Under the pieces are notes generated by a model, which had not been told where the DNA came from, did no database searches, and saw only the letters and a program-made list of their open reading frames with translations. This document shows positions 1 through 10,300 of a DNA stretch of 64,000 nt, in pieces. Position 1 is the stretch's first letter; each line of letters starts with the position of its first letter. The DNA comes from Tanypteryx hageni (Eukaryota > Arthropoda > Insecta > Odonata > Petaluridae). The stretch is taken from NCBI GenBank assembly GCA_028673005.1, contig CM054112.1:27320124-27384123 (forward strand). Reading direction: 5' to 3'. Position numbers and translations under genes: made by a program.

Positions 1-231
1 CATCATCCATGCCTTTTAGTACATATCCAGATTAAAAAATTACCGTATTTACCCAAAAGGAAGACGACCTTGAATTTAAGATGACCCCTAAAAAAATTAG
101 GTGCACTTATAAAAAGCATTTACATATATGCATAACAAGCTAACATTAAGAGGATGAATAAAAAAAGTAAATTTACTACTTACATCTCCCTCTCCTCTGT
201 GTCCTTCCCTTATTCTTGCTGTCCTGTTCAT

Positions 232-1515
232 TCATCACAACTTATTCAAATTCGAACAAGTCATCTTCCATACCGACAATGGAATTTGATATGCAGCATT
301 TCTTGAACCCTCTTGAGATACTATTGGGATCTATTTTTTCCATGCTGCAATGATCCAATTACAGAGAAGTGGTATACTGGCCTTCTTAATTTTCCCTGTA
401 AGAGTTAATGCATGGTCCCCTGCCAAAAGCCATTCTGAATAAAATAACTTGATGTAATCCTTAAAGGGCTTCATCACTACAACATCTAGCACTTGAATGT
501 GTGATGTCATACCTCCTGGTATAACTACAAGGTCAGTATTCATACCATGAAGGGTATTTTGAACTTACTCTGTAAGGTGGCCTTTGAACGCATCTAATGA
601 TAAGACGAGCATTGCTCTCTGCCTTAAAAGTACCCCAGGTCGTCTATTGCACACTATGCTTAGCCAGTCCTTCATTAAATCAGCTGACATCCATCCTTGG
701 CCTTGACATTTAACAATTATTCCATTAGGTAGTACTTCCTTAGGCACTGTTTTGCATTTTAAAATAACATACGGTGGAAACTTGGTTCCGTTCGCTAATA
801 CAGCCAGCATTACAGTAATGCACAGTTTTTCATTCCCGGAAGTTTTTATGATGACAATTTTTGCACCCTTTTCGTTGACTGTGTAATTGGATGGCATGTC
901 GAAGTAAATGGGTGTCTCATCTGCATTACCCATTTGGCTCAGAAGGTAATTGTGACTTTTCCGCAACCGAATTACATGCCTCTGGAAAGTTATTAGTTTG
1001 TCCATGAAGTCGGACGGTAGATGCTGGCAAAGTGAAGTTCTTCATCACAGGCTGAAACCATTACGATGCATCATATGCACACACCATCCATTGCTAGCCT
1101 TAAATTCTTGGTGTGGAATGTTTTGCGATAGTGCTAATTCTTGGGCTTTCAATTTAATGATATTCCACGTCACCAGTTTACCATCCATTCTTTGAATATG
1201 CACAAAGTTTACAATTTCCTCTTCTAATGCATGAAATTGACCTCATTTTGGTCCACTAAATGATCTCCGTGTTGAGTTAGCACCTTCAAGTTTCTCTTTT
1301 GCTTGCTTCCACCTTTGCACATTTGCTTCAGTGACGTTGTATAGTGTATGGTGTGCACCAATTTTTTTAGCGTTACCGTTCCAGAATAAAGTAGATGGTG
1401 TAACGTGTTCTAAAGCAATGATCGAATTATTGGTATTATGTATTGGTAACATAATGAAAGTGCGAAATGAAATTTTCGAATAACGTTCCAAAAGAACGTC
1501 GGCTAACTCAATCAA
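232..1515 (-). pseudogene. pogo/POGK-like transposase remnant
   Basis: A DDE-type transposase of the pogo group read on the minus strand. The N-terminal end has VTEANVQRWKQAKEKLEG, the end of the DNA-binding helix-turn-helix. The catalytic part has the first Asp in NADETPIYFDMP, the second in LVLSLDAFKGHLT and the third in LDVVVMKPFKD, plus GGMTSHIQ. The C-terminus [20 protein letters not shown] ends at 232. Breaks: frame loss between 1005 and 1243, an in-frame TAA at about 565, and a one-base shift in an A-run near 333. It cannot encode an active enzyme. Confidence 0.8.
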
Positions 1516-1947
1516 TACATATCTTATGTTTACTTACAAGGTGATATTAGGACATAATAAATCAAATTATATTAATTTCATAGTATGGCATATGACATTC
1601 TTTGAGCTAATAAAATGGAATGACGATAATCCTGTTTTTTACATATGCTTTTGTCATGCCTGAGGTGGATGAGTTCGCCCAACCTTCAGTTTTAACCTTA
1701 TTAGAACACTCAGGAGCATGTAAACACGATAGCAAACCATAATTAACTACAGACTCGAAGAATCAAAAATAAATCACCTATGAATGCTGAGAGAAAGGTA
1801 GGAAACGATAACTTTATTTAGTTCTACAAGAAGCATCACTCCCAGCGTACTCAAAGGTATCAGCTGCCATTGTTTCTAATTGTAAGTAGAACCAGTACCT
1901 CACCACCAGGCCGGGCGCCGGTGTAGGGTGACGTCATGCGTAAGATG

Positions 1948-2281
1948 ACGATTCCGATAACAACATCGAAGAAGAATGGTCCAGTGACGAAGAATTTCTT
2001 GGCTTTTAAAATGAATAAATACTGAATTCATTCTTTTCTAATTCTAATTAATGTATGTTTATAGAATTAGTTAATAAATTTTTACTATTATCTATCTTAC
2101 TTTTTGTAAAAATCACCAATAAAAATATGAGGATACCCAAGCAGTAATTACTGTGCCGAAATTGTGGAAATATGAGGACAAATGAAAATAGGAAGATTAT
2201 GTACCCTCGTATAACACGCATCCTAATTTTTAACTCGAATATTTCAAAAAAAAAGTGCGCATTATATACGGGTATTTACGG
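1948..2281 (+). repeat. C-terminal tail and right end of a second pogo-like element (TIR family B)
   Basis: Plus-strand codons DDDSDNNIEEEWSSDEEFLGF end at TAA about 2008 and match the tail of the longer copy at 18007-18303, with about 230 bases deleted before it. The segment ends in GGGTATTTACGG followed by TA, the family B terminal repeat also found at 14369 and 18557. Confidence 0.65.
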
Positions 2282-2544
2282 TAGTTAATTAAATATGATG
2301 TATTACTTTATGCAATAATAAATATTTTAACGGACATATACTTGACATTTGGGAGTTTTATGGTGCATTTAAAATAGGGGTGTATTCTCACCTTAAATCC
2401 TCATACTCCATTCTAAGATGATACCTAATATTTTTAATGGCATTTTTGTGAAAAAACCTCGTCTTCCTTTCGGGTAAATACGATAATTTAAAATTATCAT
2501 ATCATCATATGTATATGTCGTTGGCTGAAATCAAATGGATTATA

Positions 2545-2695
2545 ATGCAGTCTAAGCATTAAATCAGTGATCTTGAAGTATGGAAAATCCATTTCCATTG
2601 AAAGGCATAGGAGTTGTTGCTACGGTAATATTTGTCATTGTTGAAGACCAAAATAATTTCATAATTTTATGACTAAAATCAAATTTTTATGCAAA
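2545..2695. repeat. Dispersed repeat, copy 1
   Basis: AGCATTAAATCAGTG, a CCATTGAAAGGCAT-type block and TTTTATGACTAAAATCAA recur in order at 47862-48015 with scattered differences. Both copies lie just right of pogo-like C-terminal remnants, so this may be flanking sequence of the same larger element. Class unknown. Confidence 0.5.
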
Positions 2696-2799
2696 CCGTT
2701 TTTATTTATTTTACTTTTTAAATGGGTCAAAATTTTCCATAGTGGTCAAAATGACCAGATGCAACTAAGGTAATAAAATATCATGCCATCTCTTAAGGA

Positions 2800-3146
2800 T
2801 TAAAGTGTGATACGAAACAATGAACCATATGAGACATTAAATGCAGTCCATCGACATAACCATGACTTTAAATGCAGCCCACCAAGACACTTGGAAATAC
2901 TAATGCAGTCCACCATACCTAAGGTTGCGCGAGCTATCCCCAACACTTCATCCACTCCATCATCAACCATATTGGCCACGGTAAATATTTTCTCTCTTCT
3001 TTTTGTAAAGCATCTGCCAGTAATAGCATCTCCAAACATTTTAAAATTATAGAGAGATAAGTCAATCCGAAACAGTTTTTCCACCCAAATAATGCGATCC
3101 ACTGCAACTGGAGAAGTGCTGTGTAATAGATACGAGCGAGAGTCAT
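2800..3146. other. Unrecognised segment open on both strands
   Basis: A 100-codon minus frame (2800-3102, with MFGDAITGRCFTKRREKIF) and an 81-codon plus frame overlap here. Composition is less AT-rich than the surroundings. No family is recognised and there is no sign that either frame is used; it may be an old transposon piece. Confidence 0.2.
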
Positions 3147-3319
3147 CTACAGTTTTTTTAAGTGTGTTATTTCAGAGCTGAGTCAGAATGATGTTAACTC
3201 AAGTTATCTATGATGTTAATTCGAATATGGGTAGTAATTTTTGAATGAAGTTAACGCTAATCAAGGTTAATCGAAGCAATGTTAAACCTAGGACACACTG
3301 TATTCTTATTTTGCCAACT

Positions 3320-4446
3320 CTGATACGGCTATTTTTAGTTCTAACCAGAATAATAAATAAAAGAATTGAAGGTAAAATAGAAAAGGAGCTGCAAGATAAT
3401 CAGTTTGGTTTCAGAAGAGGAAGAGGGACTAGAGATGCTATAGGATGTATGAGGATGATGATAGAAAGAGCGCTAGAAGTCAATAAAGGTATGTATTTTT
3501 GTTTTGTAGAATGGGAGAAAGCTTTTGACCAAGAGAAATGGGATAAAATGTTGGGTATTTTAAATAAAATAGGAATAGATTGGAAAGATAAAAGACTGCT
3601 TAAAAACCTTTACTTTGATGAAAGGAGAAGAAACAAAGTACATCAATAGGGAGGGGAGTGAGGCAGGGATGTCATATTTCACCAGCAATATTTAATATTT
3701 ATGCAGAAACAATAACAGAAGAAGCGTTGATGAAAAAGAAAGGATTTAAGATAGGGGTGAAAGTATTACCACCATTAAATACACAGATGATCAGGGATTA
3801 ATAGCAGAAGACAGGAAAAAACTTCAGGGGATGACAGACAGACTAGTGGAGGTTGGCCAACAATATGGAATGAAGATCAATGCTGAAAAAACGAAAGTCA
3901 TGGTGGTTTCAAAGGAACATAAGGAATTAAATATATGGTAAGTGGACAAAAATTGGAACAAGTATGTAGTTTCAAATATCTTGGCAGTATTTTAGCGCAG
4001 GATGGAAGTAGTACACAGGATATCAGAAGTAGGATTGCAATGGCAAAAGCAGCATTTAACGAGAAGAAGGAGCTTCTCACAAGCAATAAAATAAATTTAG
4101 AAACAAGGAAGAAATTAGCAAAATGCTACACATGGAGCATAGCTCTTTATGGTGCAGAGACGTGGACGGTAAGGAGGAGAAAAATATTTAGAAAGTTTTG
4201 AGATGTGGGTATGGAGGAGGATGATGAAAGTGAAATGGACAAGGAGGAAGAGAAACGAAGTATTAGAAATGGTGGGAGAAGAAAGGATGCTAATAAAAAC
4301 AATCAGGAAAAGAAAAGCAAATTGGATAGGGCACATATTGAGAAGTCAGTGTTTACAAAGAACGATCTTAGAGGGCAAAATTAGCGGAAGAAGAGGAAGA
4401 GGGAGAAAAAGAATAGGAATATTAGAGAATTTAAAGCAGGAATATA
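3320..4446 (+). mobile_element. RTE-clade retrotransposon, 5'-truncated copy
   Basis: It encodes the palm and C-terminal part of an RTE-type reverse transcriptase: [39 protein letters not shown] and, in other frames, [29 protein letters not shown], then [14 protein letters not shown]. The 5' endonuclease half is missing. Three frame breaks (near 3647, 3754 and 3939) occur at identical bases in the longer copy at 14666-17664. Its 3' end is interrupted at 4446 by another RTE; the last part resumes at 5229. Confidence 0.85.
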
Positions 4447-5228
4447 TGACTTCATCATCATCATAGGTAGTCTGTCCATAAACAGGTCCGTGATTATTCT
4501 TGGTTAAACCTAGTTCTCCATATACTCCAATTTTCCGCTGACCTCTTCATATCTTGAAAACTCTTTCCCTTTCAAATCGTCTATCAGCTGAAACTTTTTC
4601 CTACCTCTTTCCCTTTCCCATCTAGTTTTCCTTCTAACACATCTTTAATCATACTCTCTCTCCTCAGGTAATGTCCAAACAAGTTTGCCTTCCTCTTTCT
4701 AATTAGACTATTAATAAAAGCCTTAATCTGTTGGTTGGTTTGTTGGTTTATTTAAAAGGAAATTAAAAGAAGATTCTTATTCTTATCGTTGATTTTTGTT
4801 TTCGAATCGAATTCGCTCACATTAAGCTAAAATATTCGAAAATTTGTCGAAATTTTGCATTTTTATTGAAACGTTCCCTTGACGATTGACAGCATTGTTG
4901 TTCATACAGAAAATCAACATATCTGGTGAGTCCATAATAGCTCATTTTTTTCAGATTAAAACGTTAAAGATGTTAACTTAGTTAAAATCGGACACATTTT
5001 AATATTAACAAATATAATAATGCATTAGATTTAGCTCACTTCCTTTCAATATAGTTGAATATATTAAGTTCTAATTTTCCCGTTGAATTTCAATGAGCAA
5101 TTACGCTAGTAGTCTGTATAATCATTCGCTTCTCTCCTACTCTTTGGAGCACTTCATCGTTTTTCATCCTATCTGTCCATTTTATCTTCAGCACTCTCCT
5201 CCAAGTCCACATTTCAAAGCTTTTCAAG
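4447..5228 (-). mobile_element. Second RTE fragment nested in the first
   Basis: A minus-strand RTE 3' piece: the (ATG)n-type tail is at 4447-4465 and the frame reads RKRKANLFGHYLRRE near 4640-4720. A further RTE-like stretch (WTWRRVLKIKWTDR-type) lies at 5135-5225. About 400 AT-rich bases at 4725-5130 between them are not recognised. The host RTE copy continues directly on each side. Confidence 0.6.
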
Positions 5229-5325
5229 TACTTATAGAGGTATAAAAGAGGCTTCCGGAGAGAGAAAGAAATGGAGGCAGAGATTCAGCTGAAACCTGTC
5301 TTCAGACAGCAGCATGATGATGATG
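5229..5325 (+). mobile_element. 3' end of the interrupted RTE copy
   Basis: The sequence ACTTATAGAGGTATAAAAGA to the tail GATGATGATGA matches the 3' end of the complete copy (14689-14785, minus strand), including AAACCTGTCTTC. It continues the copy broken off at 4446. Confidence 0.75.
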
Positions 5326-6124
5326 AGATCGGAGGATATACATATTTAACATGGACAAAACATGGCTATACTACAGGGCCACTATGATCATTGTATAATT
5401 TTTAAGAATTCTTTCACTTCTGCAGTGAAAAAGATTGACAGGATTAATTATTTTGCCTGCAAAAAAGTTCCTACATAATATGTAATTAAGTGCATTATTT
5501 ATATCTCCTAGGTATCCCATGCTACATACTAAGGTACTTCTAAAAGGGATCTGAAATTTGGCATGCTGGTCGGTCATAACTCACAACCAACAGGAAAAAT
5601 AGAAAATCGCAACAATTTGCATTTTTAGGGGGTTTTCTCGACCCCATTGTTCCATTTTAATACCCCATAAGAAAAGCATGGGATTCAATGCAGGGCATTC
5701 TAAATATGCTTTTTTAAATTACTTAAAACTGAGATACGAACTTGGGATAAAAATAGTTTTGTAGATGAAAGAATAAAGATTTTAATTTTTAAAGACAACA
5801 TTCAAATAGAAGCATAAATATTTGTTTTTAATCGCAATGAAAGCATATTTTTCTGAATGAAAAATTCTAACTACCATAGCTACGAGCTCAAGGTTTTTAA
5901 AAGGGAAATGGCAATCTAATTAAAAATTCCATCGCCTCGATGCATTCAATAATAATTAAGGACATCATAATAAATTTTATATTTTATTATAATCAACTTG
6001 CAACAAATGCTTTGATGCAGACCATAGACTAAACGTTCTCCTTACTATTGGGTTTGTTTTTGTCAATGCTCCTCATTTTTTCACACACTATACATTTGAC
6101 TCTTCTTTTCCATTAATTCTTCAT
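5326..6124. other. AT-rich stretch, nothing recognised
   Basis: Short random frames only (a 68-codon minus frame at 5371-5577 resembles nothing known). No NADSYN1 exon is seen although the gene continues leftward. Confidence 0.4.
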
Positions 6125-6315
6125 TTGCATCGGGGAAAAGAGGAGAGTAAGGGAGAGAATGAGGGAAAGGGTAAGTTTGGGAAAGCAGGTTTAGTGAGAG
6201 GGAGGGATATAGAGAGGTAGAGAGGGAGGTAGAAAGGAAGGTAGAGAGGGAAGAGAGAAAGGAAGAGGTAGGTGAGAGTGAGAGGAGCAGGGACGGGGAG
6301 GAAGGAAGAGAGAAG
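6125..6315 (+). repeat. Polypurine (GA-rich) tract
   Basis: About 190 bases in which the plus strand is nearly all G and A, in GAGAGGGAGG-type runs with few interruptions. The minus-strand frames over it (Leu/Ser/Pro-rich) are artefacts of the composition. Such tracts can form triplex DNA. Confidence 0.8.
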
Positions 6316-6475
6316 TCCAAAAATAGGGCTATATATAATTTTCAACCTTGAATATATGCCAAAAGGAGGAGGTTCAGAGTTGCACATGGGCAGCAGATGA
6401 ATTCACCTTGCAGAGTGAGGCACAGGGTTGACGCACATGGTGCATAGGGGCAGAGCCCGTTATATATGTATAGTA

Positions 6476-6899
6476 CAGGCAACTCTTGTTCAACGAATGA
6501 CATGCATTCTTGAAAAGCATTCGTAAAACGGAAATTCGTTGAACAATCGTGAATTTTCCGTTGACTTCACCATTAAAACTCCAGATGCCGTGGGAAATTC
6601 TATCAATATCTTATCAATATTTTGAATAACAAACAGCACATTCGGTGACATCATATTAAACCTCTCAAGAAATGCAGGTGATAGGAAAAATGCATGGTAG
6701 ATCCATGAATAAACAAGACGGTCTCTGTGACCCCAAGAGCTATCATAAACATCCAAGTTTCTTTGATCTGAGTTGGATACATGTTATTTAGTTCATCAAA
6801 TTGAACAGAATTTTCGGCAAAAAGTCAAGATATAAAATTCAATTCCTTTGTTAAAGCGAACATTCGCTTAATGAACATTCATTGAACAAGAGTTACCTG
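6476..6899. mobile_element. MITE, TA target, 424 bp
   Basis: Terminal inverted repeats CAG(G)CAACTCTTGTTCAACG and its partner ending GAACAAGAGTTACCTG, flanked by TA at 6474-6475 and 6900-6901. A related, larger and inverted copy lies at 24409-25300. End sequences of this kind belong to Tigger/pogo-type families; no transposase is present. Confidence 0.75.
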
Positions 6900-7057
6900 T
6901 ATTATAATTTTCTACCCTGTACTATTCCAACAATTTTCAGTTAATAGAATAGCCATTTAATAGAATCAAAATACAATTTACAAATGTGATCACAATAACT
7001 GGTGCCTACTGTATTCAAAGAGTAGATTTAAAGATATTCAAAGAAATAATCTCTCAC

Positions 7058-7307
7058 CACTTGCTTTAAGGAATACTGAGATCCCCGAGATACAATTCCT
7101 CCATTGACAGCAATACATGAGCATCCATTAAAGTAAACTCGCTGTCCATCACAACCTCTTAGATTGCTAAATAGGTAGCATCCCCCTGACTTTGCTGATG
7201 CAGATGCTACAAGGTCAACAGCCACATGAGCCTTGCGTAGTTCCATATATGACCCTGATCCATTGAAAATCAACTCCACCCCATCCAGTCCCAATCCTAT
7301 GTGATTG
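7058..7307 (-). CDS. NADSYN1: NADSYN1 exon 5
   Basis: Acceptor GTGTTTAG|CAATC, donor CAAGTG|GTGAGA. It codes residues 183 (split) to 266, with [27 protein letters not shown] and [18 protein letters not shown], the C-terminal part of the glutaminase domain. It ends in phase 0. The following exons, which would begin with the LEDVRSYR-type block, are not found between 1 and 7057. Confidence 0.93.
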
Positions 7308-10300
7308 CTAAACACAAAAAAAGGAAACAACAATGATCATTGCTAAGAGAAAAGACTATTCTGAAAAAGTTTCCTTTCCAATCTGAAATTGAACTTTGAA
7401 CTTTGCGTTTTTGCGGTTTGCAAATTTGCATTTCGGAGCAAAATGTTTTTGACTATTACTTCTGTTTCGCGTCGATTATTTGCATTTCGCATCATTCATT
7501 TGCAATGCCAACTAGCATGAACTCTGTCTACTTTTTTGTTTCAAAGTTCAGTTTAAAGTTTGGTGCCCTAGAAAAGGACTTATTATTATTATTATATTTA
7601 TAATGCTCATTATTAGCAGTTTTTGAAGTAAACAAATGTGATGACTCTCGATTTAATTATTTTGTAGATCAGTTTGAACTTCACCGCCTAAGAAATGCCA
7701 TCACTTTGGAATATAAAGTTTCATTTGGTATTCTCTTTGTATTTTAAACATAATTTAAGGAAATATTTTGTTTTCTTAGGTTTTCATTTTTCATTATGAA
7801 TTTTTAATGTCACTTTAATGCTTTGTTTTTATTTTTTGTGATGTATTTTGAACAATTAAGAGAAATGTTATCACTTTCATACGCTAGGTTTTGATTTTCT
7901 GTTATGCATTTCAAATGTAATTAATATAAGAAGTTTTACCTCTTTTTAAAGCTAGTTCTTTTATTGCAGCTTGGAAATGTATGTTGCAGAACCTAAGAAA
8001 ACATCCATGCATCACATACTCAACATTCTGTTTCAGTAGTTCAGCAATTTAAATTTAAGCATTTCCTTGGAATGAACAAAAGATGATCAAAAATCACATG
8101 CGAAAATGTGCTGGAGAGAAACTGCAAAAGTGCCAAAAGAAATATAATCACTTTGTAATGCTGGGTTTTCATTTGCTATTACGCGTTTTGAAGAAAATTA
8201 GAAGAATTTTTTCACTTTATGATGCGTTTTCATTTTCTATTGTTTCCTTTTATTTTCTTTTAAACTGCATTATTTATGATAAAAATAATGAATTTTTTAG
8301 GTTGACTGGGAACTGTACTCCCGTTATTACATTGCATCTTATGAGAAAATAGGACTTGCACTTTGTGAATTTGCATTTCACATCAGTTTTCCGGAACCAA
8401 TTATTTGTGAAGTTCAAAAAGGTGGTGTATTATGATTAACATTAATTAACCCTTTTGAAAGAGGAAAAATTAGAAAATTGTTTAAGAGACCTAGCTAATT
8501 TTAATGATCAACTATTCAGCTGTTAAAATAGTATTAATTTTATAAAAATTGTTGCAAATTACTTCATTAATAGATGTAAATTTTCAACATCTTAATAAGA
8601 CTAGGTGAAACTGTGACAAAGGACAGAAATGACACAAAATTATCCAGTACAATTGAAAGTAAGATTAAACCTTTGTGGATTCCACAGCTCTTCACAGATC
8701 TCAAATCCAATGCAAGTATCCAGGGTTGCAATGACCCCATCTCCAAATGGAACAATCATCTGCTCAGTAACTGTAGATATCATCCTTGGTAGGTAATGGT
8801 CTTCAATTGTTCTTGCCTAAGAACATTAAAAACAATTACAGCAAGCATACCATCAGTAAATGATAGTGAGTGATTATAAAATATTAAATGCTAGACACAA
8901 TAATGCATTATCTTTGACTTCCATAGACTACGTTAAAAGATTCTTCTCCATTAAAACATAATACTTTAACAAATCAACAAATAGATCTATTTCTACCAAT
9001 TAGATCTCCTAAAACTTGCTTATTGTATAAGCTCTTGGTTCTGTGTTGAAAGCAATAATAAGAATTGACAAGGTAAACTCATTCATAAACTCTGAGTTAC
9101 TGACATAGAAATAACAGCATAAATTAATGTCATTGTCAGGAATTTTAAAAATTATAAAACAAATGTGAAAACTATTTTTAATGAAAACTAAGACATTCTT
9201 TATAATGTAATGTTATATGGTATGATTTTACCAGAGATTTTAAATTATAAAATGAACTATTCCTATGGCCACCAATCCCTATGCCCTCACTTTACTTAGA
9301 TGCCATCAGTGGTTATAGATGTAAATTCATGAAATATTTCTTGTTTTCCATATAATCAAATGCAATGTATGTTATTTTATCAAATCAGCAGCAATGGCTT
9401 CCCTTGATGATAAAAGATTCTTACATCAAAAAACTTAAAAGTTTCATGTTCAAAACAAATCCGAGCATCAGACTGATGCATATTTGAAAATTGATGGCAA
9501 TAAAATGAATTTTTATTCTTTTAGGCATTCTTTGATTCAAGTTCCAAGTTTGTACAATTATTTTAATTAATTTTAAAAAGCAAATAAAAAAATGCTGTAT
9601 TTACTCCCATGTTATTCAAATGGAAGAATGAAATGGTACTGAAATTGAACTCAGGTTGTTATATTTCATGGTGATTACCCAAAAGCCTCTTTGGGTGCTG
9701 GCATTTAAAATTGAAAGAATGGTTGAATAGATTCAGCCATTCTTGAGTTATTTGACATTCTTCTCTCACTGTGTACTGGGAATCTGCATATACACAAAAA
9801 CAAATTTCCAACAACAATATAATCTTCAACAAAAATAATCTATTTTTTAGCCATGTGAACATCAAAGTTCCGAGTTGGTGCCTTGATTTTAATTTACTTT
9901 ACCTTTAAAACAAGATTTATTTTGGGGTATTTTGTTCATTTTATGGAAATATCGCACATCTCATGAATTATCGGAAATAAAATATTCAATTAAAAAGCAT
10001 TTTATAGTAAAAATATTATGCAAAATATACATCTGTGAGCGATTGTCCATGTTGGCATCTGTGAAAGGCTTCGGCTCACTTGTAAAAGAACAAAATCCAA
10101 CTACAATAACTACTCATTTTTTGCATAGGGAAGCCATTGTTAGAAAGACATTAGGAGTTGACTTGAAATCCATATTAGACCAAGTTGTCAGAATGGTTAA
10201 TTTTGTGAAATCAAGACCTCTAAAGACCCAACTCTTCAAACAGTTTTGTAATGCTATGGATTTGCAGCATGAATGTTTAGTTTTAGACACAGAAATAAAA

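Larger units (their letters stand above)
43..2483. mobile_element. TA-flanked pogo-like composite element (TIR family A)
   Basis: Both ends carry CGTATTTACCC(A/G)AAAGGAAG in inverted orientation (left from 43, right up to 2483), flanked by TA at 41-42 and 84-85 of 2400. Inside lie a minus-strand pogo/POGK-like transposase remnant (232-1515) and, further right, the plus-strand C-terminal tail and right end of a second, related element (1948-2281). The same outer ends occur in two MITEs at 35276-35918 and 40463-41134. The element is therefore either a MITE with another element inserted or a true composite. Confidence 0.6.

Noticed and set aside
6081..6387. Minus frames rich in Leu, Ser and Pro
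   Set aside because: Produced by the polypurine tract on the plus strand.
1..7057. Search for the NAD synthetase domain exons of NADSYN1
   Set aside because: No SGGVDS-type or LEDVRSYR-type exon is seen on the minus strand; they must lie outside the window.
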